Of a stretch of DNA of 64,000 bases, positions 54,184 through 63,042 are shown piece by piece. Source of the DNA: Streptomyces filipinensis (GTDB taxonomy: Bacteria > Actinomycetota > Actinomycetes > Streptomycetales > Streptomycetaceae). The stretch covers positions 1,056,762 through 1,120,761 of the forward strand of contig NZ_BMTD01000001.1 in assembly GCF_014649495.1 (NCBI RefSeq), written 5' to 3'. The notes beneath the pieces were generated by a model. It saw only the letters and a list, made by a program, of their open reading frames with translations, was not told where the DNA came from and searched no databases. How positions within the stretch are numbered: position 1 is the first letter of the stretch; every line of letters starts with the position of its first letter. The translations under genes were made by a program, and so were the position numbers.

Positions 54184-55524
54184 TTACAGCCCCGGAATCC
54201 GGCCGTTGCGGAACAGGTCGACGAAGATCTGGTGGTCCGCGCGCGCCCGTGCGCCGTAGCGGTGCGCGAAGTCCACCATGAGCGGCGCGAAGCCCTCCTC
54301 GTCGGCCGCGAGCGCCGCGTCGATCGCCCGCTCGGTCGAGAACGGCACCAGGGACTCCCCGGACTGGTCGTCCGCCGCCGCGTGCATGGTGGCGGTGGCC
54401 CGGCCCAGGTCGGCGACGACGGCCGCGATCTCCTCCGGGTCGTCGATGTCGCCCCAGTCCAGGTCGACGGCGTACGGCGAGACCTCGGCCACCAGCTGGC
54501 CGGCGCCGTCCAGCTCGGTCCAGCCCAGCCACGGGTCGGCGTGGGCCTGCAGGGCACGCTGGGAGATCACCGTGCGGTGCCCCTCGTGCTGGAAGTAGCC
54601 GGCGATGGCCGGATCCGTGATGTGCCGGGAGACGGCCGGGGTCTGCGCCTGCTTGATGTAGATCACGACGTCGTTCTCCAGGGCGTCGCTGTGCCCCTCC
54701 AGGAGGATGTTGTACGACGGCAGGCCGGCGGATCCGATGCCGATGCCGCGGCGGCCGACGACGTCCTTCACCCGGTAGGAGTCCGGGCGGGCCAGGGAGG
54801 AGTCCGGCAGCGTCTCCAGGTACCCGTCGAAGGCCGCGAGGACCTTGTAGCGGGTGGCGGCGTCCAGCTCGATGGAGCCGCCGCCCGGCGCGAAGCGCCG
54901 CTCGAAGTCGCGGATCTCGGTCATCGAGTCCAGCAGCTCGAAGCGGGTCAGCGACCGGGCGGCCCGCAGGGCGCCCAGCAGCGGCCCGTCGGCGGTGTCC
55001 AGCGTGAACGGCGGCACCTCGTCGCTCTTGGCACCCGTGGCCAGGGCGTGGATGCGCTCGCGGTAGGCGGCCGCGTAGACCGTCACGAGCTCGGTGATCT
55101 GCTCGTCACTGAGCGCCTTCGCGTACCCGATGAGCGCGATCGACGCCGAGAAGCGCTGCACATCCCAGGTGAACGGGCCGACGTAGGCCTCGTCGAAGTC
55201 GTTGACGTTGAAGACCAGACGGCCGTTGGAGTCCATGTACGTGCCGAAGTTCTCCGCGTGCAGATCGCCGTGGATCCACACGCGCGAGGTGCGGTCGTCC
55301 AGGTACGGGCCGCCGCGCTTCGAGCCGAACTGGGTGTTCGCGCTGAGGTCGTGGTAGAAGAGGCACGCCGTGCCCCGGTAGAACGCGAAGGCCGAGGCCG
55401 CCATCTTCCGGAACTTCACCCGGAACGCGGCCGGGTCGGCGGCCAGGAGCCGGCCGAAGGCGGTGTCGAAGACGGTGAGGATCTCCTCGCCGCGCTGCTC
55501 GTCGCTGAGCTGGGGGACCGACAT
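54184..55524 (-). CDS. DUF2252 protein (kinase-like fold)
   Basis: A 446-residue protein of DUF2252. It contains FRKMAASAFAFYRGTACLFYHDL, then an aminoglycoside-kinase-like catalytic loop WIHGDLHAENFG and VFNVNDFDEAYVGPF (metal-binding Asp), DVVGRRGIGIGSAGLPSYNILLEG and HEGHRTVISQRALQAHADPWLGW. The HGDLHxxN and DFD residues suggest a phosphotransferase, but no substrate is known. ATG at 55524 with AGGAGG 10 nt upstream. Divergent from dnaE by 222 bp. Confidence 0.93.
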   Translation of the reverse strand: MSVPQLSDEQRGEEILTVFDTAFGRLLAADPAAFRVKFRKMAASAFAFYRGTACLFYHDLSANTQFGSKRGGPYLDDRTSRVWIHGDLHAENFGTYMDSNGRLVFNVNDFDEAYVGPFTWDVQRFSASIALIGYAKALSDEQITELVTVYAAAYRERIHALATGAKSDEVPPFTLDTADGPLLGALRAARSLTRFELLDSMTEIRDFERRFAPGGGSIELDAATRYKVLAAFDGYLETLPDSSLARPDSYRVKDVVGRRGIGIGSAGLPSYNILLEGHSDALENDVVIYIKQAQTPAVSRHITDPAIAGYFQHEGHRTVISQRALQAHADPWLGWTELDGAGQLVAEVSPYAVDLDWGDIDDPEEIAAVVADLGRATATMHAAADDQSGESLVPFSTERAIDAALAADEEGFAPLMVDFAHRYGARARADHQIFVDLFRNGRIPGL

Positions 55525-55746
55525 CGCGAGATGCCTCCTGGTACGGGAGTGGTGCATGAATGTGCCTGAACGGGTACGACGGCGCTTCCGCCGTCTCCAA
55601 CGGGCGACGCCACGCGGGAGTGCCCGGTTCCCGCATGAAGGTACGCGGGGAAGCCCGCCGGGTGTCAGTGCCGGGGCATAGACTTCGACGCTGACCCCGC
55701 AACCGTCCCCCACCCGTCGCCGAGCGTTCCCGTTGGAGGCCATACC

Positions 55747-58700
55747 GTGTCAAAGCCGCCCTTCACGCACCTGCACGTCCACACGCAGTACTCGCTGCTG
55801 GACGGTGCCGCGCGGCTCAAGGACATGTTCAACGCCTGCAACGAGATGGGCATGACGCACATCGCCATGTCCGACCACGGCAACCTCCACGGGGCGTACG
55901 ACTTCTTCCACTCCGCGAAGAAGGCCGGAATCACCCCGATCATCGGGATCGAGGCGTATGTCGCCCCCGAGTCCCGGCGGAACAAGCGCAAGATCCAGTG
56001 GGGCCAGCCGCACCAGAAGCGGGACGACGTCTCCGGTTCCGGTGGTTACACCCACAAGACGATGTGGGCCGTGAACAAGACCGGCCTGCACAACATCTTC
56101 CGGCTCTCCTCGGACGCCTACGCCGAGGGCTGGCTGCAGAAGTGGCCCCGGATGGACAAGGAGACCATCGCCCAGTGGTCCGAGGGCATCGTCGCCTCCA
56201 CCGGCTGCCCCTCCGGCGAGGTGCAGACCCGGCTGCGCCTCGGCCACTTCGACGAGGCCCTGAAGGCCGCCGCCGACTACCAGGACATCTTCGGCAAGGA
56301 CCGGTACTTCCTGGAGCTGATGGACCACGGCATCGAGATCGAGCGCCGGGTCCGCGACGGCCTCCTGGAGATCGGCAAGAAACTCGGCATCCCCCCGCTG
56401 GTCACCAACGACTCGCACTACACCTACGCGCACGAGGCCGGCGCCCACGACGCCCTGCTGTGCATCCAGACCGGCAAGAACCTCTCCGACCCGGACCGCT
56501 TCAAGTTCGACGGCACCGGCTACTACCTGAAGTCCACGGACGAGATGTACGCCATCGACTCCTCGGACGCCTGGCAGGAGGGCTGCGCCAACACGCTCCT
56601 CGTCGCCGAGATGGTCGACACCACCGGCATGTTCGAGAAGCGCGACCTCATGCCCAAGTTCGACATCCCCGAGGGCTACACCGAGGTCACCTGGTTCAAG
56701 GAGGAGGTCCGCCGCGGCATGGAGCGCCGCTTCCCGGGCGGCATCCCCGAGGACCGCCAGAAGCAGGCCGACTACGAGATGGACGTCATCATCTCGATGG
56801 GCTTCCCCGGCTACTTCCTGGTGGTCGCCGACTTCATCATGTGGGCCAAGAACAACGGCATCGCGGTCGGGCCCGGCCGAGGCTCCGCGGCCGGTTCGAT
56901 CGTCGCCTACGCCATGGGCATCACCGACCTCGACCCGATCCCGCACGGCCTGATCTTCGAGCGGTTCCTCAACCCCGAGCGCATCTCGATGCCCGATGTC
57001 GACATCGACTTCGACGAGCGCCGGCGCGTCGAGGTGATCCGGTACGTGACGGAGAAGTACGGCGCCGACAAGGTCGCCATGATCGGCACCTACGGCACCA
57101 TCAAGGCCAAGAACGCGATCAAGGACTCCGCGCGCGTGCTGGGCTACCCGTACGCGATGGGCGACCGCATCACCAAGGCCATGCCCGCCGACGTCCTCGG
57201 CAAGGGCATCCCGCTGTCCGGCATCACCGACCCCAGCCACCCCCGCTACTCGGAGGCCGGCGAGGTCCGCGGCATGTACGAGAACGAGCCGGACGTGAAG
57301 AAGGTCATCGACACCGCGCGCGGCGTGGAGGGCCTGGTGAGGCAGATGGGCGTGCACGCCGCCGGCGTGATCATGTCCAGCGAGACCATCACCGAGCACG
57401 TCCCCGTCTGGGTCCGGCACACCGACGGCGTGACCATCACCCAGTGGGACTACCCGAGCTGCGAGTCGCTCGGCCTGCTGAAGATGGACTTCCTGGGCCT
57501 GCGCAACCTCACGATCATGGACGACGCCGTCAAGATGGTGAAGGCGAACAAGGGGGTCGACATCGACCTCCTGGGCCTCCCGCTCGACGACCCGACGACC
57601 TTCGAACTGCTCCAGCGCGGCGACACCCTCGGCGTCTTCCAGTTCGACGGCGGCCCCATGCGCTCGCTGCTGCGCCTGATGAAGCCCGACAACTTCGAAG
57701 ACATCTCCGCCGTGTCGGCCCTGTACCGCCCGGGCCCGATGGGCATGAACTCCCACACGAACTACGCGCTGCGCAAGAACAAGCAGCAGGAGATCACGCC
57801 CATCCACAAGGAGCTCGAAGAGCCCCTCGAAGAGGTCCTGGCGGTCACCTACGGCCTGATCGTCTACCAGGAGCAGGTGCAGAAGGCCGCCCAGATCATC
57901 GCCGGCTACTCGCTCGGCGAGGCCGACATCCTCCGCCGCGTCATGGGCAAGAAGAAGCCCGACGAGCTGGCGAAGAACTTCACCATCTTCCAGGCCGGCG
58001 CCCGCAAGAACGGCTACAGCGACGAGGCGATCCAGGCCCTGTGGGACGTGCTGGTCCCGTTCGCCGGCTACGCCTTCAACAAGGCCCACTCCGCCGCGTA
58101 CGGCCTGGTGTCCTACTGGACCGCCTACCTGAAGGCGAACTACCCCGCCGAGTACATGGCCGCCCTGCTGACGTCCGTCAAGGACGACAAGGACAAGTCG
58201 GCGATCTACCTCAACGAATGCCGCCGCATGGGCATCAAGGTGCTGCCGCCGAACGTCAACGAGTCGGTGCACAACTTCGCCGCGCAGGGCGACGACGTGA
58301 TCCTGTTCGGCCTGGAGGCCGTGCGCAACGTCGGTACGAACGTGGTCGAGTCGATCATCAAGAGCCGCAAGGCCAAGGGCAAGTACGCCTCCTTCCCCGA
58401 CTACCTCGACAAGGTCGAGGCGGTCGCGTGCAACAAGCGCACCACGGAGTCGCTGATCAAGGCGGGTGCGTTCGACACCCTGGGGCACACCCGCAAGGGC
58501 CTCACCGCGCAGTACGAGCCGATGATCGACAACGTGGTCGCGGTCAAGCGCAAGGAGGCAGAGGGCCAGTTCGACCTCTTCGGCGGGATGGGCGAGGAGG
58601 AGAGCAACGAGCCCGGCTTCGGGCTCGACGTGCAGTTCATCGACGAGGAGTGGGACAAGACCTATCTGCTCGCCCAGGAGCGCGAGATGCTCGGTCTGTA

Positions 58701-59286
58701 CGTCTCCGACCACCCGCTCTTCGGCCTGGAGCACGTGCTGTCCGACAAGGCCGACGCGGGCATCGCCCAGCTCACCGGCGGTGAGCACGCGGACGGCGCG
58801 GTCGTCACCATCGGCGGCATCATCTCCGGCCTGCAGCGCAAGATGACCAAGCAGGGCAACGCCTGGGCGATCGCCACCGTCGAGGACCTCGCCGGCTCCA
58901 TCGAGTGCATGTTCTTCCCGGCGACCTACCAGCTGGTGTCGACCCAACTCGTCGAGGACGCCGTGGTGTTCGTCAAGGGACGCCTCGACAAGCGCGAGGA
59001 CGTGCCCCGGCTCGTCGCCATGGAGCTGATGGTCCCGGACCTGTCCAACGCGGGCACCAACGCGCCCGTGATCCTCACCATCCCCGCCGTGAAGGTGACC
59101 CCGCCGATGGTCAGCCGGCTCGGCGAGATCCTCAGCCACCACAAGGGCGACAGCGAGGTCCGCATCAAGCTCCAGGGCCCGCGCAAGACCACCGTGCTGC
59201 GCCTGGACCGGCACCGGGTCAAGCCCGACCCGGCGCTGTTCGGCGACCTGAAGGTGCTGCTCGGCCCGTCCTGCCTGGCCGGCTGA
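55747..59286 (+). CDS. dnaE: DNA polymerase III alpha subunit DnaE1
   Basis: Replicative polymerase, 1179 residues. The N-terminal PHP domain (FTHLHVHTQYSLLDG, MSDHGN, GIEAYVAP, STGCPSGEV, TNDSHYTYAHEAG) seems to keep all metal ligands. The palm carries catalytic PDVDIDFD (Asp417, Asp419, Asp421) with GPGRGSAAGS. Thumb, fingers, helix-hairpin-helix (ALIKAGAFDTLG), the beta-clamp motif region (EGQFDLFGG) and OB fold (VTIGGIISGLQRKMTKQGN) follow. GTG at 55747. Actinobacterial DnaE1 PHP domains can proofread. Confidence 0.98.
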   Translation: MSKPPFTHLHVHTQYSLLDGAARLKDMFNACNEMGMTHIAMSDHGNLHGAYDFFHSAKKAGITPIIGIEAYVAPESRRNKRKIQWGQPHQKRDDVSGSGGYTHKTMWAVNKTGLHNIFRLSSDAYAEGWLQKWPRMDKETIAQWSEGIVASTGCPSGEVQTRLRLGHFDEALKAAADYQDIFGKDRYFLELMDHGIEIERRVRDGLLEIGKKLGIPPLVTNDSHYTYAHEAGAHDALLCIQTGKNLSDPDRFKFDGTGYYLKSTDEMYAIDSSDAWQEGCANTLLVAEMVDTTGMFEKRDLMPKFDIPEGYTEVTWFKEEVRRGMERRFPGGIPEDRQKQADYEMDVIISMGFPGYFLVVADFIMWAKNNGIAVGPGRGSAAGSIVAYAMGITDLDPIPHGLIFERFLNPERISMPDVDIDFDERRRVEVIRYVTEKYGADKVAMIGTYGTIKAKNAIKDSARVLGYPYAMGDRITKAMPADVLGKGIPLSGITDPSHPRYSEAGEVRGMYENEPDVKKVIDTARGVEGLVRQMGVHAAGVIMSSETITEHVPVWVRHTDGVTITQWDYPSCESLGLLKMDFLGLRNLTIMDDAVKMVKANKGVDIDLLGLPLDDPTTFELLQRGDTLGVFQFDGGPMRSLLRLMKPDNFEDISAVSALYRPGPMGMNSHTNYALRKNKQQEITPIHKELEEPLEEVLAVTYGLIVYQEQVQKAAQIIAGYSLGEADILRRVMGKKKPDELAKNFTIFQAGARKNGYSDEAIQALWDVLVPFAGYAFNKAHSAAYGLVSYWTAYLKANYPAEYMAALLTSVKDDKDKSAIYLNECRRMGIKVLPPNVNESVHNFAAQGDDVILFGLEAVRNVGTNVVESIIKSRKAKGKYASFPDYLDKVEAVACNKRTTESLIKAGAFDTLGHTRKGLTAQYEPMIDNVVAVKRKEAEGQFDLFGGMGEEESNEPGFGLDVQFIDEEWDKTYLLAQEREMLGLYVSDHPLFGLEHVLSDKADAGIAQLTGGEHADGAVVTIGGIISGLQRKMTKQGNAWAIATVEDLAGSIECMFFPATYQLVSTQLVEDAVVFVKGRLDKREDVPRLVAMELMVPDLSNAGTNAPVILTIPAVKVTPPMVSRLGEILSHHKGDSEVRIKLQGPRKTTVLRLDRHRVKPDPALFGDLKVLLGPSCLAG

Positions 59287-59299
59287 CGGCATGACGTGC

Positions 59300-59332
59300 G
59301 AAGGGGCGCACCCCGGTCGGGTGCGCCCCTTC
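59300..59332. terminator. Terminator between dnaE and the small minus-strand gene
   Basis: GAAGGGGCGCACCC pairs perfectly (14 bp) with GGGTGCGCCCCTTC around CGGTC, 13 bp after the dnaE stop and 25 bp beyond the stop of the convergent small gene. Confidence 0.88.
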
Positions 59333-59357
59333 ACTGTGCCTGGGCTTCAACTGCCCT

Positions 59358-59534
59358 TTAGTTGTGGCCGAAGCTCTTCTGCTTCTTGCGCGCAACATCC
59401 GCGGGGCTGCCCTGGATGTGCGTCACCGGAGACTCGTGGTTCTCCTGCGACCGCTGCGCGTGCTCATGGGCCTGCTCGGGCTGCGACGCGCGGTTCTGCG
59501 GGCCACCCTGCTTGCGGTTCTTGTTCTTGGCCAT
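59358..59534 (-). CDS. Small hydrophilic protein, 58 residues
   Basis: A short gene read on the minus strand: MAKNKNRKQGGPQNRASQPE, then a Gln/Glu/His-rich middle and the end ARKKQKSFGHN. ATG at 59534 has a perfect AGGAGG 9 nt upstream and the gene stops just before a strong terminator, so it is convincingly expressed. No Cys, no membrane helix; likely disordered and basic at both ends. Similar small Lys/Gln-rich proteins are widespread in Streptomyces but without function. Confidence 0.85.
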   Translation of the reverse strand: MAKNKNRKQGGPQNRASQPEQAHEHAQRSQENHESPVTHIQGSPADVARKKQKSFGHN

Positions 59535-59759
59535 GGTGATCTGCCTCCTGTGGGGGATCTAGGGGCCAGGGCCGGGACCAGATTCACATAAGCTGACATC
59601 GGGCGCATGTCGGATAATTACCGTGTGTGACAGGGGTGGTGGGCGGGCCGGATCCGCAAACGCCACGCCGAAGATCGAGTTCGGGCCGTTAACCTCCGCG
59701 CCGTCGGGCAGACTCGAAGGAAGTCCGAAGCAAAGCCTCCCGGGAAGAGGGTGAGACGC
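59535..59759. other. Divergent promoter region, small gene / NYN gene
   Basis: 225 bp non-coding. GACAT-CGGGCGC-ATGTC at 59595-59611 is followed by an AT-rich GGATAATTA at 59612-59620, which may hold a -10 for either direction. No assignment is certain. Confidence 0.45.
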
Positions 59760-60971
59760 GTGGACCGCTGCATCGTCCTGGTGGACGCCGGGTACCTGCT
59801 GGGAGCCGCCGCCAGCCTCCTCGCGGGTGAGCCCTCGCGGTCCCGGATCACCGTCGACCACACCGCGCTGATCCAGGCCCTGCGCGAACGCGCCGAGTCG
59901 GAGACCGAGCGGCCGCTGCTGCGCATCTACTGGTTCGACGGCGCCCCCGACCGTGTCCCCCAACCGGAGCATCGCCGGCTGCGCGTGATGCCCCGCGTCA
60001 CCGTCCGGCTCGGCGCCCTCACCCGCAGCGACGGACGGTGGGCGCAGAAGGGCGTCGACGCCGCCATGCACGCCGAGCTGACCGAGCTGGCCCGTAACCG
60101 CGCCTGCTCCGACGTCGTCCTCGTCACCGGCGACGGCGATCTGCTGCCCGGCATGATGGCCGCCAAGGAACACGGCGTCGCCGTCCACCTGTGGGCCGTC
60201 CAGGCCGCCGACGGCGACTACAACCAGTCCGAGGACCTGGTCGCCGAGGCCGACGAACGGCGCGTACTGGACCGCGCCTGGATCACCCAGGCCGTCCGCG
60301 CCAAGGAGCTGACCGGCGTCTGCGCCCCGCCGCCCGCCCCCCGGCCCGAGATCGCCGCGATCCTCTCCGCGCCGCTGCCCGAGTCCGCGCTCGCGGCGGC
60401 GGCCGAGCGGCCGGCCGACCAGGGCGCGCCCCCGCCGGCCGCCGCGACGGGGAACGGCACCCAGGAGCGGGCCGCCGCCAAGGGCGTACCCACGCCGAAG
60501 GACCTCGCCGCGCTGCGCGCGCCCGGAGCCCAGGCCGTCCAGCACCCCGCGACCGCGACCCTGCGCTGGTCCTCCGACAAGGGCTGGGTGGACCGGCCGG
60601 GCGTGGTCGCCGAGCCGCCCGAGATCGCCTCCATGCCGACGCTCGCCCAGCTCACCACGGCCGAGCAGCGGTGGGCCGACCGCGAGGAGGACATCACCAC
60701 CGTCGGCGGCGACCCGTACGAGGTGGGACAGGTCTTCGCCCGCCGCTGGATCTCCCGGCTCGGCGACCAGGGCCATCTGCAGAAGCTGTCGCAGATGTAT
60801 CCGCGGGTCCCGCACCGCATCGACGGGGAGCTGCTGCGGTACGCCGCGCGGTTCGGGCTGCTCGCCCACAAGGACGACCAGATCGACGAGCACGACCGCT
60901 ACGCCATTCGGGCGGGGTTCTGGCGGGAGATCGACGTCCCGGCCGCGGCGGAGAGCGCCACGGGGGAGTGA
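59760..60971 (+). CDS. NYN-domain (PIN-like) ribonuclease-type protein
   Basis: A 403-residue protein. The N-terminal NYN domain has Asp residues of the PIN-like site: CIVLVDAGYLLGAA, WAQKGVDAAMHAELTELA and VVLVTGDGDLLPGM. An Ala/Pro-rich linker (about 195-260) leads to a C-terminal helical domain with YEVGQVFARRWISRLGDQGHLQKLSQMYPRVPHRIDGELLRYA, suggesting an OST-HTH/LOTUS-like winged helix. Likely RNA cleavage or binding. GTG 59760 is chosen because GAAGAGG sits 9 nt upstream; GTG 59751 is too close to it. Confidence 0.9.
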   Translation: MDRCIVLVDAGYLLGAAASLLAGEPSRSRITVDHTALIQALRERAESETERPLLRIYWFDGAPDRVPQPEHRRLRVMPRVTVRLGALTRSDGRWAQKGVDAAMHAELTELARNRACSDVVLVTGDGDLLPGMMAAKEHGVAVHLWAVQAADGDYNQSEDLVAEADERRVLDRAWITQAVRAKELTGVCAPPPAPRPEIAAILSAPLPESALAAAAERPADQGAPPPAAATGNGTQERAAAKGVPTPKDLAALRAPGAQAVQHPATATLRWSSDKGWVDRPGVVAEPPEIASMPTLAQLTTAEQRWADREEDITTVGGDPYEVGQVFARRWISRLGDQGHLQKLSQMYPRVPHRIDGELLRYAARFGLLAHKDDQIDEHDRYAIRAGFWREIDVPAAAESATGE

Positions 60972-61108
60972 GCCGTTCGGGGCTGCGGTGAGTGCGGCAC
61001 CCCCGCTCCCCGCGGCTGAGCGCCGACGCGGCGGGAATCCTTACGGAGCACGTACGAAAGCGCCCCCAAAGGCGAGTAAAGCCCCCCGACCCCGTACTCT
61101 CGTCCCTT

Positions 61109-62122
61109 GTGAGTACGCGCGCGGCACAGGCACTTCGGCATGACGAGGTCGTACGCGTGCGCGGGCTCCACAAGAGCTATCCGGCCGTGAAGGGACGGCG
61201 TGGCGTGCCGGGGACCCCCGCGGTGCGGGCCACCGACGGGGTCGAGCTGGACGTGCGGCGCGCAGAGGTGTTCGGGCTGCTCGGGCCGAACGGCGCCGGC
61301 AAGTCCACCCTCGTACGGCAGCTCACCGGGCTGCTCCGGCCCGACTCCGGCAGCGTCGAGATCCTCGGGCACGACATCGTCAGGCATCCCGAACGGGCCG
61401 CGCGCATCCTCGCCTACCTGGGCCAGGAGTCCTCCGCGCTGGACGAGCTGACCGTCTCCCTCGCCGCCGAGACCACCGGACGGCTGCGCGGCCTGGACGC
61501 GCCGCGGGCGCGGGCCGAGCGGGACGCCGTACTGGAGGAGCTGGGGCTCACGCCGATCGCCGGGCGGGCGCTGAAGAAGCTGTCCGGCGGACAGCGCAGG
61601 CTCGCCTGTCTCGCCGCCGCCCTCGTCGGCGAACGGCCGCTGCTCGTGCTGGACGAGCCCACCACCGGCATGGACCCGGTGGCCCGGCGCGCGGTCTGGG
61701 CGGCCGTGGACCGGCGGCGCGCCGAGCGCGGTACGACCGTGCTCCTCGTCACCCACAACGTCATCGAAGCCGAGACCGTGCTCGACCGGGTCGCCGTCAT
61801 CGACCAGGGCCGCGTCATCGCCTGCGACACCCCGGCCGGGCTGAAGGAACAGGTGGCCGGCGAGGTGCGGGTCGAGCTGATGTGGCGGGAGCGGGCCCCG
61901 CTGGAGGTACCCGAGGTGGCCGTGCTGCGCGAGCGTGCGGTGGAGTCCGGCCGGCGCTGGACGCTCCGGCTCGCGCCCGAGGAGGCCCGCGCCGCCGTCG
62001 CCACCGTGACCGGCGGGGCCGCCTTCGCGGCCCTGGACGACTTCACGCTCGCCACGCCCAGCCTGGAGGACGTCTACCTGGCGCTGGGCGGCGCGGCACG
62101 GCAGGGGCTGGTGAAGGCGTGA
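61109..62122 (+). CDS. ABC exporter ATP-binding protein
   Basis: A 337-residue DrrA-like ATPase. Walker A is LLGPNGAGKSTLVRQLTGLL, signature LKKLSGGQRRLACLAAALVG, Walker B LLVLDEPTTGMDPVARR and switch His LLVTHNVIEAE. A C-terminal extension of about 90 residues is typical of ABC-2 exporters of drugs or lipids. GTG at 61109 (VSTRAAQAL); TACTCT ends 8 nt upstream, so the message may be leaderless. It pairs with the permease 64 bp downstream. Substrate unknown. Confidence 0.94.
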   Translation: MSTRAAQALRHDEVVRVRGLHKSYPAVKGRRGVPGTPAVRATDGVELDVRRAEVFGLLGPNGAGKSTLVRQLTGLLRPDSGSVEILGHDIVRHPERAARILAYLGQESSALDELTVSLAAETTGRLRGLDAPRARAERDAVLEELGLTPIAGRALKKLSGGQRRLACLAAALVGERPLLVLDEPTTGMDPVARRAVWAAVDRRRAERGTTVLLVTHNVIEAETVLDRVAVIDQGRVIACDTPAGLKEQVAGEVRVELMWRERAPLEVPEVAVLRERAVESGRRWTLRLAPEEARAAVATVTGGAAFAALDDFTLATPSLEDVYLALGGAARQGLVKA

Positions 62123-62186
62123 GCGCGGCGGCCGTGCCATGCGTATGGGTCTGTGCGACTGCCGCAGGGAAGAGGAGCAGCTCGTC

Positions 62187-63008
62187 GTGAGTGTCGTACC
62201 CGCCGAGGTTCTGCCGGGCGGCGGCCGGGTCATCCAGGAGACGGCGCCGGCCGCGGCCGAGCTGGGCCCGCCCGCGCGGCTGTGGCCGTCGCTGGCGGCC
62301 GTCTACCGGGCGCAGCTGTCCCGGGCCCGGGTGGCCCGGATCCCGCTGCTGTTCGTGGCCACCTTCCAGTCCGTCGGCATCGCCGTGATGATGCGCGGTG
62401 TCGTCGACAGCGGCAGCGAGGCCCAGTCGGTGGTGGCGGGCTCGTCGGTGCTGGTCGTCGCGTATGTGGCGCTGAACCTGCTGTCGCAGTACTTCGGCCA
62501 GCTGCGGGCCAGCGGCGGGCTCGACCACTACGCCACCCTGCCCGTGCCGCCGGCCGCGGTGGTGCTGGGCGCGGCGGCGGCGTACGCCTCGTTCACCGTG
62601 CCCGGGACGCTGGTGACCGCCGTCTTCGGGTGCGTGCTGTTCGGGCTGCCGCTGTCCAACCTGTGGATCCTGGTGGCCGTGATCCCGCTCGCCGGGGCCG
62701 CGCTGGCCGGGCTCGGCGCCGCCTGCGGACTGCTCGCGCCGCGGCCCGAGCTGGCCACGCTGCTCGGGCAGCTGGGCATGTCGGCGGCGCTGCTGCTGGG
62801 CGTGCTGCCGGCCGACCGGATGCCGGAGATCATCCGGCTGGCGCGGGATCTGCTGCCCTCGACCTACGGGGTGGAGGCGTACGCCCGGACTTTCGGGGCA
62901 CACCCGGACTGGGCCGTCGTCCTCGTCGATCTGGGGGTGTGCGCGGGTGTCGGAGTGGTCTCGCTGGCCGTCGCGACCTGGGCGTACCGCAGGGCCGCCG
63001 TCCGGTGA
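62187..63008 (+). CDS. ABC-2 type exporter permease
   Basis: A 273-residue membrane protein with six helices (LLFVATFQSVGIAVMM; VVAGSSVLVVAYVALNLL; AAVVLGAAAAYASFTVPGTL; LWILVAVIPLAGAALAGL; a short re-entrant one; and VVLVDLGVCAGVGVVSLAV). ABC-2 motif region SGGLDHYATLPVPPAAV. GTG at 62187 has GAGGAG upstream; an ATG at 62139 gives an unlikely charged extension. It works with the ATPase encoded just before it. Confidence 0.91.
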   Translation: MSVVPAEVLPGGGRVIQETAPAAAELGPPARLWPSLAAVYRAQLSRARVARIPLLFVATFQSVGIAVMMRGVVDSGSEAQSVVAGSSVLVVAYVALNLLSQYFGQLRASGGLDHYATLPVPPAAVVLGAAAAYASFTVPGTLVTAVFGCVLFGLPLSNLWILVAVIPLAGAALAGLGAACGLLAPRPELATLLGQLGMSAALLLGVLPADRMPEIIRLARDLLPSTYGVEAYARTFGAHPDWAVVLVDLGVCAGVGVVSLAVATWAYRRAAVR

Positions 63009-63042
63009 CGCGGCGCACAGCACCACCTGGCACGATGGCAGG

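Noticed and set aside
55750..59334. A 1194-codon open frame on the minus strand
   Set aside because: Exact antisense shadow of dnaE with low-complexity Val/Asp/Leu/Gly composition and no recognisable motif.
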